Shown: piece by piece, positions 7,170 through 15,309 of the stretch | Position numbering within the stretch: the stretch's first letter is position 1 | How the letters are laid out: every line of letters starts with the position of its first letter | Origin: an uncultured Coriobacteriia bacterium | Lineage (GTDB): Bacteria; Actinomycetota; Coriobacteriia; Coriobacteriales; QAMH01 | DNA length: 15,490 nt | Assembly: GCA_959608885.1 (NCBI GenBank) | Contig: CAUHSG010000023.1 | Coordinates: 1 to 15,490 of the forward strand | Direction of reading: 5' to 3' | The notes under the pieces: model-generated | The model's input: only the letters and a program-made list of their open reading frames with translations | Told to the model about the DNA's origin: nothing | Database searches by the model: none | Translations under genes and position numbers: made by a program

Positions 7170-7218
7170 AAAAAGACGGCAGCCGTGCCCGAGACGAACG
7201 GGGGGGGCACAGCTGCCG
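7170..7218 (-). terminator. Rho-independent terminator of the hydrogenase unit
   Basis: Bases 7177-7190 and 7205-7218 are reverse complements at 13 of 14 positions, giving a GC-rich 14-bp stem. On the minus strand the stem is followed almost at once by TTTTT (7174-7170). It lies 24 bp past the hydrogenase stop codon. On the plus strand the same stem is just after the DUF2064 gene but lacks a T-tract, so it works best for the leftward operon. The loop contains a run of eight G (7200-7207). Confidence 0.9.
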
Positions 7219-7241
7219 CTGGCATGGGAGGCGCATGCAGT

Positions 7242-9107
7242 CTACAGCGTCCACTGCTCCTGGTCGGTGTGGAGCAGCTCGTGGGCCTTGTGGGAAAGCG
7301 GCTCGCCTAGGAATTCCTCGTAGCAGGTCGTCACGTTGGGGTTCTCGTGGCTAAAGCGCGTCGCGCGCGTGCGGTCCAGGGCGTAGAGCGTCTGGCCGCG
7401 ATCGCCCGCGAGCTCACGCGCCTCGTGGATGGGCTGCCCACCTCCGCCGGCGCATCCGCCCGGGCACGCCATGACCTCGACGAAGTCGTACTCGACCTCG
7501 CCTGCGTCGATGGCGGCGAGCAGCTTTTCGGCATTCGCCAGGCCGCTGGCAACGGCAACGCGCACCTCGCGACCACCCAGGTCGAAGGACTTCTCCTTCC
7601 AACCGTCCAGTCCGCGCACCTCGACGAAGGCATCGGGATCGGGGTTGGTTCCGTTGGCGAGGAAGTACGCGCTGCGTAGCGCGGCCTCCATGACGCCTCC
7701 GGTCGCGCCGAAGATGACGGCGGCGCCGGAGCCCTCGTTCATCGGGTCGTCGAAGGGCGTCTCGTCGAGCGCGGCGACGTTGACGTGCATGAGCCGTATG
7801 AGCCTGCCGAGCTCGCGTACGGTGAGCACCGCATCGACATCGGGTTCGGTTTCGCGCACCATCTCTTCGACGGCGGCCTCGTACTTCTTGGCCACGCATG
7901 GCATGCAGGACACGTTGAAGATGCGTTTGCCCATCGGACCCGACGCGACGGCGCCCGTCTCGCCGGCTGCCGCCACGGATGCGTCGTCATTGGCGCCGGT
8001 GCCAACGGGGTTGGTGCTCACGCCGATGCCCAGTCCCGCACCCTCGCGCACGCCTGCAAGCTCGTGGGTGTCTTGCCTGGGCGGCACCATGCCGAGCTTG
8101 GGACCGACGTATTCCTTGAGCAGCGCGCCGAACATCTGCTGCGGCGACTTGGCGCTCGAGAGATGGGCGAGCTTATCGGGATGATTGATCTTGAGGTAGC
8201 GCACCCAGCCTGGGCAGCATGACGTGAACATGGGCATGGTGCCCTGTCCGCCTAGGCGTTCGAGCAGCTCGCTGCCCTCTTCCATGATCGTCATGTCGGC
8301 GCCGAAGTTCGTGTCGAAGACGTAGTCGAAGCCGAGCGCGCGGAAGGTCGCGGCCAGGCGGCCTTCGGTTGCCAGCTCCGCCGGCAGGTCGAGCGTCTCG
8401 CCCCATGACGTGCGCACCGCCGGGGCGACCTGCATCGCGCACACCACGTCCGGGTCGGCGAGCGCCTCGAGCACGGCATCGATGTCGTCGCGGGCACGTA
8501 GCGCGCCGGTGGGGCAGTGGGTGATGCACTGGCCGCACAGCGTGCAGCCGGCTTGTTCGATGGGCAGTCCGTCGCGCACGCCCACGTCCAGGCGCGTCGC
8601 GCGGTTCTTGATGTCCCACACGTCGCAGCCCTGCACCTTGTGGCACACCTGCACGCAGCGCACGCAGCGCACGCACTTCGAGCTGTCGCGGATGAGCGGG
8701 AAGGCGGCATCCCAGGGCGTGAAGGTCGGTTCCTTCTCGTAGGGCACGTCGAGGATGTTGAGGTCTTGGGCGAGGCCCTGCAGCACGCAGTTGCCGTTGC
8801 GTACGCAGGTCGCGCACTGCACGTCATGCTGAGAGAGCAGCAGCGATACGTTGACACGTCGCGTCTCGAGCACGCGCGGGGTGTCGGTATGAATGACCAT
8901 GCCGTCTTCGAGCGGGGTGTTGCAGGCGGGCACGGGTCGCTCGATGCCCTCGACCTCGACGACGCACACGCGGCATGCGCCGATGTCGCTTATGCCTTCG
9001 AGAGCACACAACGTGGGCACATAATTGCCCGAGGCGAAGACCGCGTCGATGATCTTGGAACCTTCCGGGAGCGCGATGAGTGTTCCGTTGACCGTTGCGT
9101 TTACCAT
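7242..9107 (-). CDS. hydA: [FeFe] hydrogenase, group A, multi-cluster
   Basis: A 621-residue cytoplasmic enzyme for reversible H2/proton conversion. Domains run: [2Fe-2S] ferredoxin-like (C34, C45, C48, C62); His-ligated [4Fe-4S] (H94, C98, C101, C107); two [4Fe-4S] clusters (C145/148/151/155 and C188/191/194/198); then the H-cluster domain. All three H-cluster motifs are intact: TSCCPGW (295-301), MPCVAKKYE (402-410) and EVMACPGGCAGGGGQP (544-559). A fused small-subunit domain ends in RFSHENPN and SHKAHELLHT. A ~48-residue Gly/Ala/Ser-rich insertion (about 341-393) separates SPQQM from the second motif, and an extra Cys401 precedes MPC. The ATG has a strong GGAGGGAGGG site 7 bases upstream and overlaps the preceding gene by 7 bp, so electrons very probably pass between this protein and the GltD-like partner. 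No HydE/F/G maturase gene is in the window. Confidence 0.96.
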   Translation of the reverse strand: MVNATVNGTLIALPEGSKIIDAVFASGNYVPTLCALEGISDIGACRVCVVEVEGIERPVPACNTPLEDGMVIHTDTPRVLETRRVNVSLLLSQHDVQCATCVRNGNCVLQGLAQDLNILDVPYEKEPTFTPWDAAFPLIRDSSKCVRCVRCVQVCHKVQGCDVWDIKNRATRLDVGVRDGLPIEQAGCTLCGQCITHCPTGALRARDDIDAVLEALADPDVVCAMQVAPAVRTSWGETLDLPAELATEGRLAATFRALGFDYVFDTNFGADMTIMEEGSELLERLGGQGTMPMFTSCCPGWVRYLKINHPDKLAHLSSAKSPQQMFGALLKEYVGPKLGMVPPRQDTHELAGVREGAGLGIGVSTNPVGTGANDDASVAAAGETGAVASGPMGKRIFNVSCMPCVAKKYEAAVEEMVRETEPDVDAVLTVRELGRLIRLMHVNVAALDETPFDDPMNEGSGAAVIFGATGGVMEAALRSAYFLANGTNPDPDAFVEVRGLDGWKEKSFDLGGREVRVAVASGLANAEKLLAAIDAGEVEYDFVEVMACPGGCAGGGGQPIHEARELAGDRGQTLYALDRTRATRFSHENPNVTTCYEEFLGEPLSHKAHELLHTDQEQWTL

Positions 9108-10966
9108 GAGAGCTCCCTCCCTCCGCGAAACGCGCCTAGGCCGAACTTGTCACACCTTAGGCACCTAGTGGATTCCTGCGAAGCCTCCTGGCTGGAAAGG
9201 CCACATTCCATCATCGCGAAGTCGCGACGGCGCACCTCCGCGCTGCGCTCGGTCGTGTTGGAGCGGCCGCAGGGCATGCGGTCAGCGGCATGGGGAGCCG
9301 GAATCTCGACATCCTGCTCGATGACATGATCGAAACCGAGAAATTCGTCGATGTTGCGAGCGGCAGCCTTGCCGGCGGCGATGGCGCGGATGACCGTTGC
9401 GGGGCCGCTTTCGCAATCACCTCCGCAGAACACGTCGTCCATGCCCTCGACCTGGCCGAACGGACTGGTCACGACTTTGCCCCACTCGACCGGCAGCTCC
9501 TCTGCGCCGAGCTCGGATGCGCCAACCGCCTGGCCGACGGCCATGAGCACGCGGTCGCATTCGATTGTCCGGGGCGGTTTATCCGCCTTGACGGGCTTGG
9601 GACGTCCGCGATCGAACTTGCCGATGACCTGGGGCTGGATCTCGAGACCCGTCACGCAACCGTCTTCCTCGAGCACGCGTAGGGGCGCGGCGAGCTCCAT
9701 GATCTCGCAACCCTCCGCGATGGCACCCTCGATTTCCTCGCGCTGCGCCGTCATGTCCTCGATGCGCCGGCGGTAGACGACGGTGACCGATGCGGCGCCG
9801 AGGCGCAGCGAGGTACGGGCCACGTCCATGGCCACGTTGCCGCCGCCTACGACGACGATACGTTGGCCGGCAAAATCGTGCATGAAGCCATCGCCGATGG
9901 CGCGTAGCATCTCGACAGCCGAAAGCACGCCCTCGGCGTTCTCGCCCTCGATGCCGAGCGTCTTCTCGTTATGCGCTCCGATGGCGATGTAGACGGCGTC
10001 GAAGTCGCGACGCAGCTCGCCCAGGGTCACGTCGTTGGGAACGGTCGTGCCCATGTGCAGCTCGATGCCCTGCGAAACGATCCAGTCGACTTCACGTTCG
10101 AGCTCGGCGCGCGGGAAGCGGTAGGCGGGAATGCCATAGCGCATCATGCCGCCCAGGTGCTCGCGCTGCTCGAAGATGACGGGGGAGTGACCCATGAGCG
10201 CGAGATAGTACGCGGCGGTGAGACCGGCCGGACCGCCACCGATGACGGCGACGCGCTTGCCGGTGGCGGGGTAGTGGAAGGGTGCCGAAAGCGCGATGGG
10301 GCCGCCATCGGCATCGAGTTCGAACATCTCGGGCGCGTTATCCACCGCATAGCGCTTGAGCGCACGGATATTGATGGCGTCGTCCACCACGCCGCGGCGG
10401 CACGCGAGTTCGCAGGGATGCTCGCAGATGAGGCCGCAGGCAAGCGGGAAGGGGTTGTCCTTGCGGATGAGGCGCACGGCGTCGTCGTAGCGGCCCGCGT
10501 GGACCAGGGCGACGTAGCCGGGAATGTCGACGTGAGCGGGACACGCCGCACGGCAGGGCACGGCATTGCGCGGACCGGCCGTGCAGCGCCCTTGCGTGGC
10601 GTGGGAGACGAAGTCGTCGCGGAAGCCCTTCACGGCCCGCAGCACCATGGCTCCGGCCTCGTAGCCGATAGCGCAGTCGGCGCTCAGGTAGGCGTTGCGC
10701 GCCGTGCGCTCGAGCACGTCGACGTCGCGCTCGTTCGCGCGGCCATCGAGGATGGCCTCCACGAGGTTGCGCATCTGGGCAAGCCCCACGCGGCAGGGAA
10801 CGCACTTGCCGCATGATTGTGATGCGGATAGGCTGACGAACGCATCCGTGAGCTCGACGGGACAGGTACCCACCGATCCGGACTGCACCCTGCGTGCGAT
10901 CGTATCGCACACGTCTTCCATGACGGCTTGCGCAGCCGTCGGGCGTTCGATTTCGATTAGCGCCAT
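9101..10966 (-). CDS. NuoF-type Fe-S domain fused to GltD-like NAD(P)H oxidoreductase
   Basis: A 621-residue flavoprotein. Residues 1-120 correspond to only the C-terminal Fe-S domain of NuoF (SCGKCVPCR with C52, C55, C58, then C98); the FMN/NADH domain of NuoF is absent. Next comes the glutamate-synthase small-subunit (GltD) body: a Cys-rich Fe-S domain (C138, C142, C177, C181, C185, C189), an FAD-binding Rossmann VAVIGGGPAGLTAAYY (239-254), an NAD(P)-binding VVVGGGNVAMDVART (371-385) followed by VVYRRR (396-401), whose arginines suggest NADPH, and a C-terminal FAD contact VFCGGD (512-517). The C-terminus has an extra RCLRC pair (C602, C605). No glutamate synthase large subunit is present. 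Overlap with the hydrogenase gene implies a complex linking H2 to NAD(P)H. The start has GAGAGGA 5 bases upstream. Confidence 0.92.
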   Translation of the reverse strand: MALIEIERPTAAQAVMEDVCDTIARRVQSGSVGTCPVELTDAFVSLSASQSCGKCVPCRVGLAQMRNLVEAILDGRANERDVDVLERTARNAYLSADCAIGYEAGAMVLRAVKGFRDDFVSHATQGRCTAGPRNAVPCRAACPAHVDIPGYVALVHAGRYDDAVRLIRKDNPFPLACGLICEHPCELACRRGVVDDAINIRALKRYAVDNAPEMFELDADGGPIALSAPFHYPATGKRVAVIGGGPAGLTAAYYLALMGHSPVIFEQREHLGGMMRYGIPAYRFPRAELEREVDWIVSQGIELHMGTTVPNDVTLGELRRDFDAVYIAIGAHNEKTLGIEGENAEGVLSAVEMLRAIGDGFMHDFAGQRIVVVGGGNVAMDVARTSLRLGAASVTVVYRRRIEDMTAQREEIEGAIAEGCEIMELAAPLRVLEEDGCVTGLEIQPQVIGKFDRGRPKPVKADKPPRTIECDRVLMAVGQAVGASELGAEELPVEWGKVVTSPFGQVEGMDDVFCGGDCESGPATVIRAIAAGKAAARNIDEFLGFDHVIEQDVEIPAPHAADRMPCGRSNTTERSAEVRRRDFAMMECGLSSQEASQESTRCLRCDKFGLGAFRGGRELSW

Positions 10967-11004
10967 GAGGTTCCTCTCCCGAATTCATGGACAAGTGCGT
11001 AAAT

Positions 11005-11034
11005 TTTATCGCGCAGATGAAAAGGCATTGTTAA
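11005..11034 (-). promoter_or_regulatory. Candidate promoter of the hydrogenase unit
   Basis: On the minus strand TTAACA (11034-11029) and GATAAA (11010-11005) are separated by 18 bp, about 39 bp before ATG 10966. The -35 overlaps the perfect 8-bp palindrome TGTTAACA. This is the only AT-rich block in the 110-bp gap behind the ABC transporter gene, and no terminator is evident in that gap, so read-through from upstream is also possible. Confidence 0.45.
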
Positions 11035-11076
11035 CAGTATGTTTCGTCCCGCGTAAGGCAGGTTGTATATGCGTGC

Positions 11077-12531
11077 CTACAGCCTCACGATGTCGCAACC
11101 GAGTGCGGTGGCGTCTTCTTCGTCATGCGTGGCGATGATGAGGGTGCGTTCGTCCAGCTCCTGGTTGACGAGGTCGACGCAACGCGCCTTCGTCGCCGCG
11201 TCGAGCCCGGAGAAGGGCTCGTCGAGGATGACGATGGAGGAAGGGTGGGCCAACGCGCGGCAGAGTTCGGCCCGCCTGCTCATGCCACCCGAAAGTGCCC
11301 GCGCCGGCTTTGCCAGGTCCTCCTCGTTCAGGACCGCGCAGCACATGCGCATCCCGTGGCGCAGCTCACTTTCGTCATTCGCGACGAGCGCGATGTTCTC
11401 GAGCGTCGAGGTCCAGGGCACGAGCGTGCAATCCTGCAGGACCACGCTCATGGGTGGATTGTGCGTGCCGTCATGGCCAACCGTGCCCGTATCGGGGCGC
11501 TCGATGCCCGCGATCATGCGCAGCAAGGTGGTCTTGCCTGCTCCCGACGGTGCCATCACGCACAGGCGCGCGCCTGCTGGAACATGCAGGTCGGCGTAGC
11601 GCAGGAGCGGGCCCGCGCCATCTATGCCGTGGTCGCGGGCGAGTCCCTCGATGACGAGCCCGCAGGCGGGTGGCATGCCCTCCGATGGACCCTGCGGTTT
11701 GCGTGGGGCTTCCGTGGCCCGGCGCACGCGTGCGGCAAGCCAGCGCTTCGGCAACCCCATACCCGCGTCGACGAGGGCGAGCAACAGCCTTTCGGACAGC
11801 CAGCTCAGCAGGATGACCGTCGCCGTCCAGGCGATGATCGTCGCGCTGTCGAGCGAGATCTTGGCGAGGTAGACGCTCTCGCCGATCGAGAGGCCCGGCA
11901 ATCCGATGATTTCGGCCGCGACGCCGGACTTCCAGGCCAGGCCGGCCGCGACGGCGGTTGCCGACCGGATGGAGGCGCCAAAGGCGACGAACTCGACGCA
12001 GAGCGCCCTGCGCATGCGTGACACCCCGAAGACGGCGAGTACCTCGTCGATATCGGTATCACGGGAGAGTGCCGCCTCCATAACCGCATGGTAGAACTGG
12101 GGAAACACGACGAGCCCAACCACGATGGACGTGGTCGCACTCGAGCCGGCGGCCACGAGCAACAACGCGATGATGCAGACGACCGGCGCGCTTTTGACGG
12201 CGAGCACCGCGGGCTTGAGGAAGGTCCGCATCCCCGGCAGCCTCGCGGCGAGATAGCCCAGCGTGCAGCCGGCGGCGAACGCGATGACGAAGCCGAGCGC
12301 GATGCGCATGAGCGAGTGGACGACGGCGGTCCAGAAGCGTCCGGTCAAGATCAGGTTCGCCCAGACACCCAAGGTGTCGACCGGGCTGGAGAGCAGCCAG
12401 GGATTGGCGAGCGCAAGCGATGCGACCTGCCAGATTGCGAGCCATGCGACGACGGCGAGCGCGCCTTTGACGGCACCTGACGCAAAGCGTCCTGGGCGCG
12501 GGCGACGGATGTCTCTCGACGTGTGCTTCAC
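11077..12531 (-). CDS. ABC transporter permease-ATPase fusion, NitT/TauT type
   Basis: A single 484-residue polypeptide joining two usually separate subunits. Residues ~20-255 are a SsuC/TauC-like permease with about six membrane segments and the cytoplasmic coupling loop around EVLAVFGVSRMRRALCVEF (163-181). A linker rich in Arg and Pro (~262-288) leads to an ATPase domain: Walker A APSGAGKTT (327-335, Ala replacing the usual first Gly), Q-loop Q366, signature LSGGM (413-417), Walker B IVILDEP (433-439) and H-loop His469. The domain is compact and lacks a C-terminal extension. The GTG start overlaps the stop of the substrate-binding gene by 4 bp. The complex probably imports a small organic anion or vitamin-like compound; the substrate is not readable. 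Dimerisation would give the usual two permease, two ATPase transporter. Confidence 0.93.
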   Translation of the reverse strand: MKHTSRDIRRPRPGRFASGAVKGALAVVAWLAIWQVASLALANPWLLSSPVDTLGVWANLILTGRFWTAVVHSLMRIALGFVIAFAAGCTLGYLAARLPGMRTFLKPAVLAVKSAPVVCIIALLLVAAGSSATTSIVVGLVVFPQFYHAVMEAALSRDTDIDEVLAVFGVSRMRRALCVEFVAFGASIRSATAVAAGLAWKSGVAAEIIGLPGLSIGESVYLAKISLDSATIIAWTATVILLSWLSERLLLALVDAGMGLPKRWLAARVRRATEAPRKPQGPSEGMPPACGLVIEGLARDHGIDGAGPLLRYADLHVPAGARLCVMAPSGAGKTTLLRMIAGIERPDTGTVGHDGTHNPPMSVVLQDCTLVPWTSTLENIALVANDESELRHGMRMCCAVLNEEDLAKPARALSGGMSRRAELCRALAHPSSIVILDEPFSGLDAATKARCVDLVNQELDERTLIIATHDEEDATALGCDIVRL

Positions 12532-13541
12532 GAGCCTATGTAGTAGAAGCCGTCATCGGGCAGCGCGCTGCCGATGGAGGAGGCTTCCGCGTCGTGGAGC
12601 GTCTTGAGGTACCCGGACAGGTCGTCCTTCATCTCCTCGAAGCGGATGCAGACGACGTTGCAATTGGGGACGGCCTTGTCGGCGAGTGCGGCGTTACCCA
12701 GTATCCCCAAATCGACCAGGGTCTGGGCGATGGAGGAGGGGTTGGTGAGCGCCGAGCGCACCGAGGCGTCCCACGCATCCACAAAGCCGGCGACGGCCTC
12801 GGGGTCATCGTCGATGAGCTCGCTTCGGGCCACGGTCACGCCCGTGACGAAGCGACCTGCCTGCGTGCCGGTGGATTCGTCCCATAGTGCCGTGAGGTCG
12901 AGCACGCGAACGAGCTCGGCGTCCTTGGCAAGCGATGTGGTCGCGAAGGGCTCGGGCACGATGGCGACAGCCGAGGGGTCGGCGTTCATGCGCGCCAGGG
13001 CCTCGGAGGGCTCCGAGGCGTATTCGAGCGTGACACTGTTCGCGACGCCGGCCTTCGCCAACAGGTATTCGACGGTGTAGCCCGGCACCGATCCCTTGCC
13101 CGTCAGGTAGACCGTCCGTCCGGCCAGGTCGCCGATGTCGCGTACGTCGCCGTCATGCGAGACGCCGTAGAGCACGCCGAGCGTGTTGATGCCGATGACG
13201 CGGATTGCGCCGCCGGTCTGCTCGTAGAGCTTGACGGCGAGGTTGGCCGGTACGCAGGCGATGTCGAAATCACCGGCAGCCACGCGCGGCACGAGCTCGT
13301 CTGCTGTCGCGGCGACCGTGAACTCGTAGGCTGGTTTCTTGCCCTCGTCGGCAAGCGCGTCCTGCTCCTGCATCAGGCTCGCGAGCCCGATGGCGGTCGG
13401 GCCTTTCATGGCGGCCACCTTGAGTGGCGTGGTATCGGCACCGTTGCCCGCGGGGCTCGTTGCGCATCCCACGATGCCAGTTAGGCAGGTGACCGACGTG
13501 AGCGCCGCCAGCAGCACGGTGATGATTCGTCCGGTCCTCAT
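12528..13541 (-). CDS. ABC transporter substrate-binding lipoprotein, NitT/TauT type
   Basis: A 337-residue solute-binding protein exported and lipid-anchored: a basic start (MRTGR), a hydrophobic stretch, then the lipobox IVGC with Cys26 as the acylated residue. The mature part begins with LKVAAMKGPTAIGLASLM, typical of the NMT1/TauA-like fold. It also has PNCNVVCI and LPDDGFYYIG near the C-terminus, which I recall from a conserved anaerobe family annotated only as NitT/TauT binding proteins. The ligand is unknown. It overlaps the permease-ATPase gene by 4 bp, forming a two-gene transporter. AAAGGA lies 11 bases before ATG 13541, rather far for a ribosome-binding site. A candidate promoter is in the 135-bp gap to murJ. 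Confidence 0.92.
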   Translation of the reverse strand: MRTGRIITVLLAALTSVTCLTGIVGCATSPAGNGADTTPLKVAAMKGPTAIGLASLMQEQDALADEGKKPAYEFTVAATADELVPRVAAGDFDIACVPANLAVKLYEQTGGAIRVIGINTLGVLYGVSHDGDVRDIGDLAGRTVYLTGKGSVPGYTVEYLLAKAGVANSVTLEYASEPSEALARMNADPSAVAIVPEPFATTSLAKDAELVRVLDLTALWDESTGTQAGRFVTGVTVARSELIDDDPEAVAGFVDAWDASVRSALTNPSSIAQTLVDLGILGNAALADKAVPNCNVVCIRFEEMKDDLSGYLKTLHDAEASSIGSALPDDGFYYIGS

Positions 13542-13583
13542 TGCTCTTCGCGTCCTTTCATACCCAGTTGCATTAAGGCCGTG

Positions 13584-13615
13584 ATTCTAGCATGCCGATG
13601 CGAGGGCTTTGTAAA
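13584..13615 (-). promoter_or_regulatory. Candidate promoter of the ABC transporter genes
   Basis: On the minus strand an extended -10, TGCTAGAAT (13592-13584), lies about 42 bp before ATG 13541. TTTACA (13615-13610) is upstream, at a wide 20-bp spacing tolerated by extended -10 promoters. A TTTGT-N12-ACAAA dyad (13608-13629) covers the -35 position and could be an operator; this is unproven. Confidence 0.45.
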
Positions 13616-13676
13616 CAGCATGTGACAAACGCGCACCGACTTGATGCTTCGTTCTAGGCGTGCTGCACTTTGCCGG

Positions 13677-15296
13677 CTACCTTTTGAGACGTCGGCCAAG
13701 ACGCTGGACGATACTCGTGACTTCGGTGATGCCCAGGATGCGGCAGGCCACGAAGATGATGGTGAGACCGATTACGCCGGTGATGACGAGAGCGATGAAA
13801 CTGCCCAGGATGTTCGAAATATCGACGATGCTCGCGACGCCCCAGGACGCGAGTTCGGCGACGGTGCCTCCGATGACGCTCGCGACGATGACCTTGACGC
13901 ACGTGATGCCCAGGTGCCCGAAGCCAAACGTGCCCATGCGCCTTCGCATGATGTGCAGGAGCATCGCGAGCATGAGGCCGTAGAAGGCAAAGTCGCCGCA
14001 TGCGATGCCGACAAGCCCCAGAGATTCAAAACCGGGAATGGTGATGACACCGGTGAAGACCATGTAGAGCATGACCTGTACGCAGGTGAGTGCGAGGTTG
14101 CAGATGGCGACGGTCTTGAGGTCCTTGAGGGACGAGTAGGCGCGGTAGACGAACATGTAACAGGCGTACAACGGCAAGACGAAGGCCCATCCGCGCAGGA
14201 GCCCTGCGATGGGTTGGATGTCGGTGGCGGTAAACTTGCCGGCGGTGTACAGGCCGATGAGCTCGTCGGAACACACGAAGAGCATGGAGGCCATGGGGAT
14301 GATGAGCAGGCAGGTGGTGCGCAGTCCCAGGTTGAGGTGATGTTTGAAGCCCGCCGTGTCACCGTGCGACATGCAGTCGCTCATCTCGGTGAACAGCGCC
14401 GTGGAAAGTGCCACGCCCAAAACGCCATAGGGGAATTGGTACCACATCCACGCATAACTCACGGATGCCGGCCCGTTTGCCGCCACGTGCAGGGCACACG
14501 AGTTCATGAACGAGAGCGAGACGAGATTGATGGCCGTGCACAGGATGGCGGGAAGCGCGAGCTTCAGCGTCTCGTGCAGGCCCTCGTCGTGCAAGTCGAT
14601 ATGGAAGCGGAACCGGAATCCCGCCTTGACGAGCGCGGGTATCTGCACGCATGCCATCACGGCGATGGAAAGCGTCGTGCCGACGGCGAGCAGCAACAGG
14701 CCGGCCTGCCCGCTTGCGGCATTCACGAAGGGATAGGCGAAGAAGGTCGCGATGATGATGAGGTTCATGAACACCGAGCTGATCGCCGGCCAGAAGTACT
14801 CACGCTCGGCGTTGAGCAGTCCGCCGAAGATTGCGCTCACGCCATAGAAGATGATCTGGAAGGCGAAGAAGCGGAAGAGCCAGACGGCGTTTTCGACCGT
14901 CTCGCTCGAGCTCGAGCTGAATAGCGTCTGCGTGAGCATGACCTGCGGCGAGAAGATCGAGGCGAGTAGCGCGATGACGCCGAGGAAGATGATTGCGAGC
15001 GAGAGCAGATTCGAGGCGTAGCGATTGCCCTCCTCGCGCGAGCGCATGTTGCGTTGCTGCAGGTAGATGGGCAGAAACGCCGTTGACAAGACACCTCCGG
15101 CGACGAGCTCGTAGATCATGTTGGGCAGGTTGTTGGCCAGCGAGAAGGACGCGGCGAGCATGGTGTTTCCCAGCGCGAATGCCATGGCCCAGGTGCGGAT
15201 GAAACCGGTCACGCGAGACACGAGCGTGAGTCCCGACATCATTGCGGTCGAGCGCGCAATTGACTTTGTGGTGTCCGCGTTTTTCATGGTGGTCAT
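13677..15296 (-). CDS. murJ: Lipid II flippase MurJ
   Basis: Flips the peptidoglycan precursor lipid II across the cytoplasmic membrane. The 539-residue MOP-superfamily protein has about 14 hydrophobic segments. Early family motifs are clear: SGLTLVSRVTGFIR (21-34, with the conserved arginines), NNLPNMIYELVAGGVLSTAFLPIY (two parts, 55-78), and LNAEREYFWPAI near 145. The NLPN...GGVL form resembles actinobacterial members. Start choice: ATG 15296 (or ATG 15287, three codons in) matches the family N-terminus. The frame stays open upstream to GTG 15353 but only through a palindromic repeat. Neither ATG has a ribosome-binding site, so initiation may be leaderless or structure-dependent. The protein lacks the cytoplasmic kinase-like extension seen in mycobacterial MurJ. 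Confidence 0.93.
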   Translation of the reverse strand: MTTMKNADTTKSIARSTAMMSGLTLVSRVTGFIRTWAMAFALGNTMLAASFSLANNLPNMIYELVAGGVLSTAFLPIYLQQRNMRSREEGNRYASNLLSLAIIFLGVIALLASIFSPQVMLTQTLFSSSSSETVENAVWLFRFFAFQIIFYGVSAIFGGLLNAEREYFWPAISSVFMNLIIIATFFAYPFVNAASGQAGLLLLAVGTTLSIAVMACVQIPALVKAGFRFRFHIDLHDEGLHETLKLALPAILCTAINLVSLSFMNSCALHVAANGPASVSYAWMWYQFPYGVLGVALSTALFTEMSDCMSHGDTAGFKHHLNLGLRTTCLLIIPMASMLFVCSDELIGLYTAGKFTATDIQPIAGLLRGWAFVLPLYACYMFVYRAYSSLKDLKTVAICNLALTCVQVMLYMVFTGVITIPGFESLGLVGIACGDFAFYGLMLAMLLHIMRRRMGTFGFGHLGITCVKVIVASVIGGTVAELASWGVASIVDISNILGSFIALVITGVIGLTIIFVACRILGITEVTSIVQRLGRRLKR

Positions 15297-15309
15297 GGTA
15301 GCGCAATGA

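Noticed and set aside
7200..7207. Run of eight G as a phase-variation tract
   Set aside because: It lies in the loop of a terminator between convergent genes, not in a coding region or promoter spacer.
11029..11036. Rex-type redox operator at the hydrogenase promoter
   Set aside because: Only the short palindrome TGTTAACA is present; the spaced two-arm consensus of Rex sites is not seen.
13641..14924. 427-codon open frame on the plus strand opposite murJ
   Set aside because: It is antisense to a clear MurJ, rich in Asp, Glu, Gly and His as expected from the complement of GC-rich code, and has no ribosome-binding site or recognisable motif.
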